Source: CAVURW01 sp963743595 (GTDB taxonomy: Bacteria; Verrucomicrobiota; Verrucomicrobiia; Methylacidiphilales; UBA1321). From it: a stretch of DNA of 64,000 nucleotides. The notes below the pieces were generated by a model. The model had not been told where the DNA came from and did no database searches. It saw only the letters and a list, made by a program, of their open reading frames with translations. The stretch is taken from contig CAVURW010000036.1 of assembly GCA_963743595.1 (NCBI GenBank), positions 1 through 64,000 of the forward strand. Direction: 5' to 3'. Shown here piece by piece: positions 34,209-45,356 of the stretch; position 1 is the stretch's first letter; every line of letters begins with the position of its first letter. Both the position numbers and the translations under genes were made by a program.

Positions 34209-36137
34209 ATGTCGAGATTGTTGGATTCCATTAATACTCCTGCGGATTTAAAAAAACTCAACCCGGCTCAGTGGCCGACTTTAGCCCAGGAGATCCGTGA
34301 TGAGATGATCTCCGTGCTGGCCAAAACGGGCGGACACATTGGGCCGAACCTGGGAGTCGTCGAGCTGACCATGGCGATGCACCTGGTATTCGACACGCCG
34401 ACGGACAATTTCATTTTTGACGTGAGCCACCAAGCTTACGTGCACAAGCTGCTGACGGGTCGCCGTGACCGCTTCAACACCATTCGCCAACCGGGTGGGC
34501 TCAACGGATTCATGCTGCGAACCGAGAGCGAGCACGATTGCTACGGCGCTGGGCACGCAGGCACCGCCCTCTCGGCCGCACTGGGCATGGCGACCGCGCG
34601 GGATATGCGCGGGACAAATGAACACGTGGTCGCACTCTGTGGCGATGCCGCCTTCACTTGCGGCATTACCTATGAAGCGCTGAACAACGTCTCCTCGCAC
34701 ACAAAGCGGCTGATCATCATTCTTAACGACAACGAGTGGTCGATCGATAAGAACGTCGGGGCGATTGCGCGCTACTTGAATAAGATCGTTACGCACCCTG
34801 GCTACCATCATTTGCACCGGCAGATGGAGCATCTCGTGGAACGATTTGTCGGAGAAACGGGCCGTAGCATTGCCCTGAAAGCGGAAGGTGCGGTGAAGGG
34901 TCTCCTCTCCACAGGACACCGCCCGAGTGTTATTTTCGAGGAAATGGGCCTGAGCTACTACGGCCCCGTGGATGGCCATGATTTGCCTAATCTGGTGAAC
35001 ATGCTCAAGTTTTGTAAGGACCTGGAGAGCCCGGTTCTGCTGCACGTGATTACAGAGAAGGCGAAAGGTTTCCCGATCGCGCAAGCCAAACAAAAGAAGT
35101 ACCACGGCGTCGGTCCGAACACCTACGACGCGAAGCTGGGCGTTGAGACGTCTCTGACCGGCCCGAAGACCTATTCCCAAGTCTTTGCCGAAACGATGGT
35201 GAAGCTGGCCGATCAAAACAATCGCGTGGTGGCGATCACCGGTGCAATGCCGAACGGCACCGCCCTGGATCTGTTCCAGCCGAAGCATCCGGATAAGTAC
35301 TTTGACGTAGGTATCGCGGAAGAACACGCCGTGCTGTTCGCGTGCGGTCTCGCGACCAAGGGCTACAAGCCATTTTGCGCGATCTACTCCACATTCCTGC
35401 AACGCGCCTTTGATCCGATTGTTCACGACGTAGCCCTCCAGAATCTCAATGTGGTTTTCTGCATGGATCGCGGCGGTCTCTCCGGCGACGACGGCCCCAC
35501 GCACCACGGGCTCTTTGACATCAGCTACCTGCGTTGTATCCCGAACATGGTGCATCTCTGCCCGACCAATGAAGATGAGCTGGCCGACATGCTCTATACG
35601 GCGATGCATTACGATGGCCCGATCGCCATTCGCTATCCGCGCGGCACTGGTACAGGCGTCGCCGTGAAGGCGAAACCGGCGCTCATTCCAATCGGCAAGG
35701 CTGATGTGGTGAAGCACGCTTCCAATCCCCGTGTGGTCTTGCTCGGCTTGGGCGCGCTCCTTCCGATGGCGATGCAAGCGGCTGAGAAACTGGAAGCACA
35801 GGGTTACGCATCCGTTGTGGTGAATCCTCGCTCCGTGAAACCGCTCGACGGCGATTTGATCGAGTTCTTCGCTCGTAGCGTCGATGTCGTCGTCACGTTG
35901 GAAGATCACGTTCTTGCGGGTGGTTTCGGCAGCGCCGTGCTGGAAGAGTTGCAGAATCGCGGCGTCACCGTTCCGATGGTGCGCATCGGCTGGCCTGACG
36001 CGTTTATCGATCACGGCAAGCCAGACGCACTGCGCGCTAAGCACGGAATTACCGTTGAGGCGACTGTGGAAAAGACCGTGGCGATCTTGCAAAAGAAGAA
36101 ACGCACCGATTCCGTTGTCTCTAGTGCTGTGGCGTAG
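34209..36137 (+). CDS. dxs: 1-deoxy-D-xylulose-5-phosphate synthase
   Basis: The 642-residue thiamine diphosphate enzyme makes DXP from pyruvate and glyceraldehyde 3-phosphate, the first step of MEP isoprenoid synthesis. HIGPNLGVVELTMAMHLVFDTP and DVSHQAYVHKLLTGR are typical of Dxs. The ThDP motif reads GDAAFTCG at 145-152 through LNDNEWSID, with Ala where most enzymes have Gly (GDG). The catalytic Glu is in GIAEEHAV (about 368-375), and RGGLSGDDGPTHHG follows. The C-terminal transketolase domain is complete. The Ala variant occurs in a subset of Dxs-like sequences as far as I recall, so function is probably retained. Confidence 0.95.
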   Translation: MSRLLDSINTPADLKKLNPAQWPTLAQEIRDEMISVLAKTGGHIGPNLGVVELTMAMHLVFDTPTDNFIFDVSHQAYVHKLLTGRRDRFNTIRQPGGLNGFMLRTESEHDCYGAGHAGTALSAALGMATARDMRGTNEHVVALCGDAAFTCGITYEALNNVSSHTKRLIIILNDNEWSIDKNVGAIARYLNKIVTHPGYHHLHRQMEHLVERFVGETGRSIALKAEGAVKGLLSTGHRPSVIFEEMGLSYYGPVDGHDLPNLVNMLKFCKDLESPVLLHVITEKAKGFPIAQAKQKKYHGVGPNTYDAKLGVETSLTGPKTYSQVFAETMVKLADQNNRVVAITGAMPNGTALDLFQPKHPDKYFDVGIAEEHAVLFACGLATKGYKPFCAIYSTFLQRAFDPIVHDVALQNLNVVFCMDRGGLSGDDGPTHHGLFDISYLRCIPNMVHLCPTNEDELADMLYTAMHYDGPIAIRYPRGTGTGVAVKAKPALIPIGKADVVKHASNPRVVLLGLGALLPMAMQAAEKLEAQGYASVVVNPRSVKPLDGDLIEFFARSVDVVVTLEDHVLAGGFGSAVLEELQNRGVTVPMVRIGWPDAFIDHGKPDALRAKHGITVEATVEKTVAILQKKKRTDSVVSSAVA

Positions 36138-36237
36138 TCTTGCGGCTTCTAATCGTTAACTTCGACGGTTTGCTCCTCGATTTCTCGAAAACCGGATCAC
36201 TGGGCGGAATTGGTTCGCAGTGACTCTCCCCGGAACT

Positions 36238-38151
36238 CTACGGCGAAGTGAGCCGCATCACTTCCATGATCGCTTGATGGGCGAGCTCGTGTTCGCCGAG
36301 ATCCTGGTAGACAGAAGAGAGGCTCTGCCACACTTGCGGTACTTCCGGATCAAGCCGCGTCGATTGCTCGTAATGTTGCCGGGCTTGCTGAAGATCGGCG
36401 CTGCGGTGGTAAACGATTCCCACGTCGTACCAGGCACTGGCGCGTTCGGGGACGTAATCGAGAACTCGACGGTAACAGTTTAGCGAGTTTTCGAGGTCGT
36501 TGATGTTATAGAAGCCGTATCCGAGCTCAGACCATGCGGTGGAGGCGAGGGCCGTGTTCGAAGTCGGTGGAACGGCCGCTTCGGCAATCTGGAAAGCTTC
36601 GTGGAGACGATCTGAGCGAGCCATGATGATGACGAGATAAAACTCAGCCAGTGGGTAGCCGGGCTGAAGCTTCAGCGTCTGAAAGAAGTTATGCTCAGCG
36701 GCTGCGAAATTGCCCTGATCGAAATTGATGACGCCCAGCTTGAAATAGGGATCGGGCATCTGAGGATTTAACTTGATGGCGCGTTGGCAACAACGCTCCG
36801 CACCCCGGTACTCATTGACGGCACAGAGTGAAGTGGCGAGATTATCCCAGCCACGGTAGTAGTCCGGGCTAAGTTCTACCGATTTTCGGAGCGATTCCAC
36901 GGAGTTTACGAAATCCTTCATTTCGTACTGCAAGACCCCCAGGTTACACCAGCCCTTGGATTGGTTTGGCGCTAATGCGGTCGCCTTCAGGTAGCAATTC
37001 AGCGATGCCGGGAAATTGCGCTCTTCCTGAAGGAGCAGGCCGCTATTGAACCAAGATTGGATGTTATCCGAATAATACTCGACCGATTTCTGGTAGGCAG
37101 AGAGCGCCCGTTTATTGTCGTGTCGACTCTGGAACGCGAGGCCCAGGTTCGACCACAGCGTGCTCAATTGATCAGAGGGAATCTGCTCGCTCTGTTTCTC
37201 GCTCAACTTCGCTTCTGCATCGGCGAGGCACCCGTTTCGGATGAGCTCGTTCACGTCCGCGATCAGCGTGGTCAGCTCGTTCATCTGAGGCGTGAGCGAC
37301 TGCGTGCGCGCCGAGTTCATCCCCGCCTTGGAAAGGCCCGCTTCCATGCGATCCAAGCAGGTGATCAGGTCGTCCGCGCGAGAGAGCGGATTGTCTTTTT
37401 CGGATTTGGGCGGAATCGACTTGGCCAACTGATCCGAGTTCTTGAGTTCCGGCACGGAAAATTGAACGGTCAGGTGACCTTCAAAGAATTCCATCCATTG
37501 TTGCGGGGGAATGGTTTTGGAGAGGCGCAGCGGTCGTATGGCGCTGCCGCCCCAGATATTGCTCATCTTCCGCTGAATACGCGCCAGGCAATTCTCCAGT
37601 TTCGTTTGGAGTTCCGCCCAGCTGGAGCCCATCGCCTGGGTTCCTTTTCTTGCAAAATCGGCACTCATCGATTGTACGGAGGGTCGCTCTCCGATGGAGG
37701 GCATGATGCCTGCACCTGCCGGTGGTGGCGCGATGGGAAGCGCAGATTGCCGGGGCAGTTGTTTCGACTTGGAATTCGGGGTGCGCTCCAGAGATCCAGC
37801 CCGGTCGCGATGAGCCTTGGCGATTTCGGGCAGTGAACACTCCTCCTCATAAACGGCGGCTACTGCCTGGAGCAGTTCACGGGAGCGGGGATTTTCCGCA
37901 AATTCAAGAAGGGCCGCCTTCAGGCTTTCCATCCCCGTCGTCGCACGATCGGGCCGTATCTCGCGCACCTTATTAATCTCTTCCAACCCCTTAACCACCA
38001 CCTGAAGCGTGTGGACAATATCGGTCTGATTTCGCTCAAAACAGCGAAACAAGAACTGTCTCCAGGACGCGACGTTAAACGGGTCTCTCGAAAGCTTTTG
38101 GAGAATGTCTGGCGGTGCAATAGGTGCAGGATTCACAGCTGATGAGAGCAA
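36238..38151 (-). CDS. Tetratricopeptide-repeat protein
   Basis: A 637-residue protein. The first 130 residues are helical and charged (FRCFERNQTDIVHTLQVVVKGLEEINK), followed by a Pro/Ser linker. From about residue 320 to the end there are many 34-residue TPR units, such as LWSNLGLAFQSRHDNKRALSAYQKSVEYYSDN, WCNLGVLQYEMKDFVNSVESLRKSVELSPD and WQSLSSVYQDLGEHELAHQAIMEV. No signal peptide or membrane helix is visible, so it is probably a cytoplasmic scaffold. It is convergent with dxs. Partner unknown. Confidence 0.88.
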   Translation of the reverse strand: MLSSAVNPAPIAPPDILQKLSRDPFNVASWRQFLFRCFERNQTDIVHTLQVVVKGLEEINKVREIRPDRATTGMESLKAALLEFAENPRSRELLQAVAAVYEEECSLPEIAKAHRDRAGSLERTPNSKSKQLPRQSALPIAPPPAGAGIMPSIGERPSVQSMSADFARKGTQAMGSSWAELQTKLENCLARIQRKMSNIWGGSAIRPLRLSKTIPPQQWMEFFEGHLTVQFSVPELKNSDQLAKSIPPKSEKDNPLSRADDLITCLDRMEAGLSKAGMNSARTQSLTPQMNELTTLIADVNELIRNGCLADAEAKLSEKQSEQIPSDQLSTLWSNLGLAFQSRHDNKRALSAYQKSVEYYSDNIQSWFNSGLLLQEERNFPASLNCYLKATALAPNQSKGWCNLGVLQYEMKDFVNSVESLRKSVELSPDYYRGWDNLATSLCAVNEYRGAERCCQRAIKLNPQMPDPYFKLGVINFDQGNFAAAEHNFFQTLKLQPGYPLAEFYLVIIMARSDRLHEAFQIAEAAVPPTSNTALASTAWSELGYGFYNINDLENSLNCYRRVLDYVPERASAWYDVGIVYHRSADLQQARQHYEQSTRLDPEVPQVWQSLSSVYQDLGEHELAHQAIMEVMRLTSP

Positions 38152-38224
38152 CGTAGCATTTACTCGAACGAAGTTAAGTCAGAATCGCGTGAGTGAGCGT
38201 AATTTTTCTTTTTAGTGATGGTGA

Positions 38225-39157
38225 CTAGTTCGGGTAATGGTGCGCGAGGTAACGTTCGGCGTCAATCGCGGCGGAACAACCCTTGCCGGCAGCCGTAATG
38301 GCTTGTCGATAGACGGGGTCGGCCACATCACCAGCTGCAAAGACACCGGGGATATTGGTCTGAGTTCCAGTATAAGTCTTCAGATAACCCGCCTCATCAA
38401 GATCGAGTTGTCCCTTAAAAATCGTTGTATTCGGAACGTGCCCAATGGCCACAAAGACACCCGAACACTCCAGCGGCGTTAGGTCGCCACTAACGAGATC
38501 TTTCAAAACGACGCCCGTGACGATGTTTTTACTCACATCCATAATCTCGGCCACAGCTGAGTTCCAGTGAATCTTAATCTTCGGGTTCCCGAGCGTGCGC
38601 TGTTGCATGATCGCACTGGCCCGGAAGACGTTTCGACGTACCACTAAGTGAATTCGCGTCCCGAAGCGTGTGAGGAAATTCGCCTCTTCCAGAGCGGAAT
38701 CGCCTCCCCCGACGACCACCAGTGGCTGATTCCGGTACTGCGGCAGAGCACCGTCGCACGTGGCGCAGTAGGTGACGCCATGGTTTTCCAGCTTAGCTTC
38801 CGATTCAATATTCAAGCGACGCGGGCTTGAACCCGTCGAAATGATGAGCGTTCGAGTCTCGATCGGCTTTCCGTCGACCATCAAATTAAACGGTGCCTTG
38901 GAAAGATCGGCGCTATCCAGGGAGGCAAACTCGATCTTCGCGCCGAACCGAACTGCCTGGTTCTGAAGATGTTGCATCAATTGGTAGCCGTCGATCCCAT
39001 CCGGAAATCCAGGAAAATTCTCCACCGTGGTGGTTGTGGTAAGTAAACCGCCAGCGAGGGTTCCCGTGAGCACCACGGGAGAGAGATCAGCTCGTGCTGC
39101 ATAGATGGCTGCCGTAAGACCGGCGCACCCAGTACCAACAATAACAACTTGCTCCAT
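38225..39157 (-). CDS. trxB: Thioredoxin reductase
   Basis: The 310-residue flavoprotein transfers electrons from NADPH to thioredoxin. The FAD motif is VGTGCAGLTAAIYAARA (residues 8-24), the redox-active pair is Cys131/Cys134 in CATCDGA, the NADPH motif is VVGGGDSALEEANFL near 150, and GVFAAGDVADPVYRQAITAAGKGC closes the FAD domain. The start at 39157 (MEQVVIVGTG) is family-like. It is transcribed divergently from lepA, with a shared 122-base promoter region. Confidence 0.96.
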   Translation of the reverse strand: MEQVVIVGTGCAGLTAAIYAARADLSPVVLTGTLAGGLLTTTTTVENFPGFPDGIDGYQLMQHLQNQAVRFGAKIEFASLDSADLSKAPFNLMVDGKPIETRTLIISTGSSPRRLNIESEAKLENHGVTYCATCDGALPQYRNQPLVVVGGGDSALEEANFLTRFGTRIHLVVRRNVFRASAIMQQRTLGNPKIKIHWNSAVAEIMDVSKNIVTGVVLKDLVSGDLTPLECSGVFVAIGHVPNTTIFKGQLDLDEAGYLKTYTGTQTNIPGVFAAGDVADPVYRQAITAAGKGCSAAIDAERYLAHHYPN

Positions 39158-39279
39158 TGCCTCAGCGTATCGCGAGGGAGCAACCAATTGCAACTAATAC
39201 CCTATATTCCCGATCAGCGTACAGATGGCCGCGAGTTCCTCTGGTCATTTTCAACAACTTCGGTATGCTACACGTTCCC

Positions 39280-41082
39280 ATGGCTGATACCGATCTCATC
39301 CGTAATTTTTGTATTATTGCTCACGTCGATCACGGCAAGACGACCTTGTCCGATCGCCTGTTGCAATCGACCGGTACCATCAGCGATCGTGTCCTTACCG
39401 AGCAACATCTGGACTCGATGGACCTGGAAAAAGAACGCGGTATCACCATTAAAGCGCACCCGGTGACGATGTTTTATCAGGCCAAAAATGGCAATAAGTA
39501 CCGGATGAACCTGATCGACACTCCTGGCCACGTCGATTTTGCTTACGAAGTCTCTCGCGCACTCTCCGCGTGTGAAGGCGCGCTGCTGATCGTGGATGCA
39601 GCACAAGGCGTTGAAGCGCAAACAGTTGCCAATGTTCTTCTCGCGAACAAGCAAAACCTCAAGATCATCCCGGTCATTAATAAGATCGATCTGCCCAACG
39701 CAAACATCGAAGCGGTTAAGAAACAGCTCGAGGACGTTCTGGCCATTCCTAGTGAAGAAGCCATTTTAGCCAGCGCCAAAGCAGGCATCGGTATTGAAGC
39801 CATTCTCGAAGCGATCGTTGAACGGATTCCTCCACCGAAAGAGAATCCGGACGGGCTGACGCGAGCCCTGGTTTTCGATTCCGTTTTCGATACCTACCGT
39901 GGCGTCGTGACCTACCTCCGCGTCTTTTCTGGCGAGCTGAAAGCTGGCTCTCAGGTGCTCCTCATGAGCACCAATCAGAAGTACGAGGTGAAAGAAGTGG
40001 GGCTCTTTTCGCCAAAGCCGATTAAGTCCGAATCCCTCTTGACCGGACATGTGGGCTATTTGATCGCCAACGTGAAAACGAGCGGCGAGGTCAAGATTGG
40101 CGACACCTTGACCAGCGCAATCAAGCCGTGCCAGGAACCGTTGCCCGGTTTCAAAAACGTGACGCCGATGGTCTTTAGCGGGATTTATCCCATCAACACG
40201 GCTGAATTTGAGCAATTGAAAATTGCGCTCGGCAAGCTGCAATTGAACGATGCGGCGTTAACGTATTCTACCGAGAGTTCCGTGGCGCTGGGGTTCGGAT
40301 TCCGCTGTGGATTTCTCGGTCTATTGCACATGGAAATCGTGCAAGAACGGTTGCGGCGCGAGTATCAGATGGACCTGATCGCCACCTACCCCAGCGTTGT
40401 TTACGAAGTGACACGCACGAATGGCGAGGTGATCATGATCGATAACCCCACGCATATGCCTGATCCCTCGGTCATCGAGCACATTGCCGAGCCGATGGTG
40501 AAGGCGTTTATCATGATCCCTAACGAGTACATTGGAGACATGATGCAACTCATCATGGAAAAGCGGGGCGAAGTGGAGCACACCGAGTCGCTCGACGCTC
40601 GACGCGTAATGCTTCGCTGTAACCTCCCGCTGAATGAAATTCTCGTCGACTTCAATGACCGGATCAAATCGATCACGCGCGGCTACGGCAGCATGGATTA
40701 TGAGTACGCGCCGTACCGCATCTCGGACATGGTGAAGATGGATATTCTGGTAAATGCCGAGCCGATGGACGCGTTCTCGTGCATCGTGGAACGCAGCAAG
40801 GCGGAAGGACGAGGCCGACATATTTGTTCTAAGTTGAAGGAAGTCATTGACCCGCATTTGTTTAAGATCGCGATTCAGGCGGCTATCGGTGGTAAGATCA
40901 TCGCGCGGGAAGACGTGAAGTCCGTGGGAAAGAACGTCACGGCCAAGTGCTACGGCGGTGATATTTCGCGGAAACGTAAGCTGTTAGAGAAGCAAAAAGA
41001 GGGTAAGAAACGGATGAAATCGATTGGCCAAGTGGATATCCCTCAAGAGGCGTTTATCGCCGTGCTAAAATCAGAACAGTAA
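39280..41082 (+). CDS. lepA: Elongation factor 4 (LepA)
   Basis: A 600-residue translational GTPase that back-translocates or remodels stalled ribosomes. The G1 loop AHVDHGKTT is at residues 14-22, RGITIKAHPV in the switch region, DTPGHVDFAYEVSR in G3 and NKIDLPNA in G4. The LepA-specific C-terminus is present (RAEGRGRHICSKLKEVIDPHLFKIAIQAAIGGKIIAREDVKS-type sequence, with KRKRK-like basic stretches). Start at 39280 (MADTDLIRNF) fits family length; an ATG five codons upstream is possible. lepB follows after 21 bases. Confidence 0.97.
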   Translation: MADTDLIRNFCIIAHVDHGKTTLSDRLLQSTGTISDRVLTEQHLDSMDLEKERGITIKAHPVTMFYQAKNGNKYRMNLIDTPGHVDFAYEVSRALSACEGALLIVDAAQGVEAQTVANVLLANKQNLKIIPVINKIDLPNANIEAVKKQLEDVLAIPSEEAILASAKAGIGIEAILEAIVERIPPPKENPDGLTRALVFDSVFDTYRGVVTYLRVFSGELKAGSQVLLMSTNQKYEVKEVGLFSPKPIKSESLLTGHVGYLIANVKTSGEVKIGDTLTSAIKPCQEPLPGFKNVTPMVFSGIYPINTAEFEQLKIALGKLQLNDAALTYSTESSVALGFGFRCGFLGLLHMEIVQERLRREYQMDLIATYPSVVYEVTRTNGEVIMIDNPTHMPDPSVIEHIAEPMVKAFIMIPNEYIGDMMQLIMEKRGEVEHTESLDARRVMLRCNLPLNEILVDFNDRIKSITRGYGSMDYEYAPYRISDMVKMDILVNAEPMDAFSCIVERSKAEGRGRHICSKLKEVIDPHLFKIAIQAAIGGKIIAREDVKSVGKNVTAKCYGGDISRKRKLLEKQKEGKKRMKSIGQVDIPQEAFIAVLKSEQ

Positions 41083-41103
41083 TTTTTAACCATACGAGCG
41101 AGC

Positions 41104-42276
41104 ATGTTTTTCTCTAAGTTGACGAAGAAGCAAAAAGAAATTCAGAAAGAGGCGAAAACGCTTTGCGAGAATCTGAAGCGAAATCGGGTGCTGCACCACG
41201 ATACGATGAAGGCCAAGAACCTGGAGAAGGTCGATCGTTGGCTCTCACGTTACAAGGAAATGATGAAAGGAACCGACCCCGATTGGACCGGAGTCGAGTC
41301 ACTCAATGCCGAAGTGCTGCAGCAGGCCAAGGCGACCTTTCCTCTGGTTGAAAATCCGGATGTGGCTGAAAACGTGGAGGTTTTCGTCGTGGCAGCCATC
41401 ATGGCGCTCGCCATTCGCACCTTCTTCCTCCAGCCCTTTTTCATTCCCACCGGCTCGATGGAACCGACCCTTTCGGGCGTCGAGCCAACACATCTCTCGA
41501 CCCCGGCTCCCAACGCGATTGTGCAGATCTATGATCGCGTGATTTTAGGCGAATCGTATGTCCATATGGTAACCAAGACCGGTGGCGAGGTGCAGTCGCT
41601 TGAAGAGGGGAGCTACACTATGTGGTTCCCCTACACAGTCGTGCACCTGGATAACGGGACCAAGGATGGCGAGAATTTAACGTTTTGGTTGCGCAAACAA
41701 GACGTGAATCGCCTCGGCATCGATAAGGGAGTGCGGTTTCCGGCCGGCGACGTTTGGAATGGCGTGGTTCAGTCCGGTGACGTGGTGCTGGTGGACAAGG
41801 TCTCGTATAACTTTCGAAAACCGAGGCGTGGCGAAGTCATCATTTTTCAGACGCTGGACATCAATCACCCACAGGTGAAGGCGAACATGGATTCGCTCGA
41901 TAGCCTCGATTACATCAAGCGCTGTGTGGCATTACCCGGAGATAAGGTGACCGTTGACCCACCTCACCTCTACATCAACGGAGAGCTCGCCAAGGGCTCG
42001 ACTATCTTCGATAAGCAATTCTATAAAACCGATCCGTACAAAGGCTACTTCACGGTGGGTGATGAACAGCTAAAATACGAATGCAACTACCCACCCACTG
42101 TAGACGGCAACAAGCAAACCTGGGTCGTCCCGGACCACGCCTACTGGGCGATGGGGGATAATAGCAGTAACAGTCTCGATAGCCGATACTGGGGTGGCGT
42201 TCCTGAGAAGAATTTGGCTGGACGCGGGTTGATCGTTCTGTGGCCTTTCACTGAGCGCTGGGGTTTTATCCCGTGA
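41104..42276 (+). CDS. lepB: Signal peptidase I
   Basis: A 390-residue type I leader peptidase that removes signal peptides outside the inner membrane. The catalytic Ser118 lies in PTGSMEPTL directly after a transmembrane helix (about residues 93-113), the general-base Lys272 in YIKRCVALPGD, and boxes D/E are PGDKVTVD and MGDNSSNSLDSRYWG. It is longer than the E. coli enzyme owing to a charged N-terminal cytoplasmic region of about 90 residues and an insert between the catalytic boxes. It is cotranscribed with lepA, a common arrangement. Confidence 0.96.
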   Translation: MFFSKLTKKQKEIQKEAKTLCENLKRNRVLHHDTMKAKNLEKVDRWLSRYKEMMKGTDPDWTGVESLNAEVLQQAKATFPLVENPDVAENVEVFVVAAIMALAIRTFFLQPFFIPTGSMEPTLSGVEPTHLSTPAPNAIVQIYDRVILGESYVHMVTKTGGEVQSLEEGSYTMWFPYTVVHLDNGTKDGENLTFWLRKQDVNRLGIDKGVRFPAGDVWNGVVQSGDVVLVDKVSYNFRKPRRGEVIIFQTLDINHPQVKANMDSLDSLDYIKRCVALPGDKVTVDPPHLYINGELAKGSTIFDKQFYKTDPYKGYFTVGDEQLKYECNYPPTVDGNKQTWVVPDHAYWAMGDNSSNSLDSRYWGGVPEKNLAGRGLIVLWPFTERWGFIP

Positions 42277-42491
42277 TCGATTAGAAGTCGCAGACATGAT
42301 TTTTTTTAATCTCCAGCCGATTAAAACAACCCTCAATTCAAAAATATCGCAGGCTGATCATCACGTTTCCTACTGCCGCCCTCGACCCGGAGGCTGATTG
42401 TCAAACTGGTCTGCAACTCTACGCTCGATTAAAGAATTAAAGCGTGCTGTTTTGATCATTTAGAGAGATGATTGGTAAAGGTGGTTGGTGT

Positions 42492-43304
42492 ATGAACATT
42501 GAAGAGCTATTGCGGACCCGCCCGGAGCTCCTCGCCCCGCCACAGCCTGCGGTATCACTTCTCCACGCGACGAATTGGAATGCGTTTGATCCGGCGGCCG
42601 CTTTGGAGATCTTGAAGAGTTTCCCCTCCGCTTGCGAGACATTGGAACGGCGACTTCGGCGCGAGCATACCGCTGAGCCGCCACTCCCTCTAGCGGAGCT
42701 CCTACACGTGGTTCCGTACCCGATCATCTACCAAAACGTCTGGCGCATTTCGATTGCAGAACTCTACGGCGACGCTCTTCCTGTCTACGGGATGGCATTC
42801 GGCCAGTACTGGCGCCACGCGGCAGTGGCCAGCCTCGCAGCCGAAGAGTTGTGGAACGTAACCAGCGTGATCGAGGAAGACATTACCACCACGCTCATGG
42901 CCGCTTGGTTCCACGATGTCGGTAAGTTCGTGATCAACCACGCGCTCACGGTGCGCCCAGATTTCCTGGCAAAATATGCACTCGCCGAGCGATTGACACT
43001 CCAGGATGCCGAGCGCTCTGTGGTGCAGACGGACCATGCGGAGGTGGGTGCGCAACTCCTCCAGCACTGGCGTTTCGCCGATAACGTGGTTAAAGCGGTT
43101 CGGTTCCATCATTCGCCAAATCTCTGGGAAGGCACCGCGCTCTCGTTCCTGGTTTTCCTCTCAGATATCTGCGCGCACAGTCTGGAACAAGCGTTCGGTT
43201 GGACCGCCATGTCACCCGCGAGCATCAATGAAGTGCTCGATAGCCGGGGTGTGGAGTGGGACCAGATCGAACAGGTGCTCAACGCCGTTCGGATGCGACT
43301 GTAG
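42492..43304 (+). CDS. HDOD-domain protein
   Basis: A 270-residue single-domain HDOD protein, a helical fold related to HD phosphohydrolases and usually a non-enzymatic signalling or scaffolding module. The N-terminal part has the LLRTRPELLAPPQPAVSLL layout seen in HDOD starts; AAWFHDVGKFVINHAL near residue 140 keeps the HD pair, and FHHSPNL near 210 is a second His cluster. The start at 42492 is preferred over 42468 because AAAGGTGG precedes it at proper spacing. It probably acts in signalling, but no sensor or effector domain is fused. Confidence 0.82.
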   Translation: MNIEELLRTRPELLAPPQPAVSLLHATNWNAFDPAAALEILKSFPSACETLERRLRREHTAEPPLPLAELLHVVPYPIIYQNVWRISIAELYGDALPVYGMAFGQYWRHAAVASLAAEELWNVTSVIEEDITTTLMAAWFHDVGKFVINHALTVRPDFLAKYALAERLTLQDAERSVVQTDHAEVGAQLLQHWRFADNVVKAVRFHHSPNLWEGTALSFLVFLSDICAHSLEQAFGWTAMSPASINEVLDSRGVEWDQIEQVLNAVRMRL

Positions 43305-43528
43305 CGGGTGCCTCGACCTCTTCCCCCACGCTCCCTCGGTCGCCCCTTTTCCTGAGTAGCCCGGCTAACCGACCTAGTGCCTCCTGGGTGTCTTTCTTAA
43401 TGAGGCAACAGGAGCGGGGGCGGTTGTTCCACGTTCCTCATTGATTCAAGCGGAATCTCGCGTTAATATACCCCTTCACTAAAAACCGTTTCGGCTTGAC
43501 CTTCGCGTCAGCCGAGACCTTCAAAACC

Positions 43529-45300
<1,772 letters not shown>

Positions 45301-45301
<1 letters not shown>

Positions 45302-45315
45302 CAGCGTAACGCTGT
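45301..45315. repeat. Short hairpin after ilvB
   Basis: ACAGCG-TAA-CGCTGT forms a six-base perfect stem that begins on the last base of the ilvB stop codon. No T-run follows, so it is at best a weak 3'-end structure. Confidence 0.4.
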
Positions 45316-45356
45316 ACCCGTATCCGCGACTGATTAGGCCCTCACACTACACGAAC

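Noticed and set aside
34281..36092. 603-codon open frame antisense to dxs
   Set aside because: It lies entirely over a complete, motif-bearing dxs gene, has no start site or recognisable domain, and its composition is the usual result of GC-biased codon positions on the other strand.
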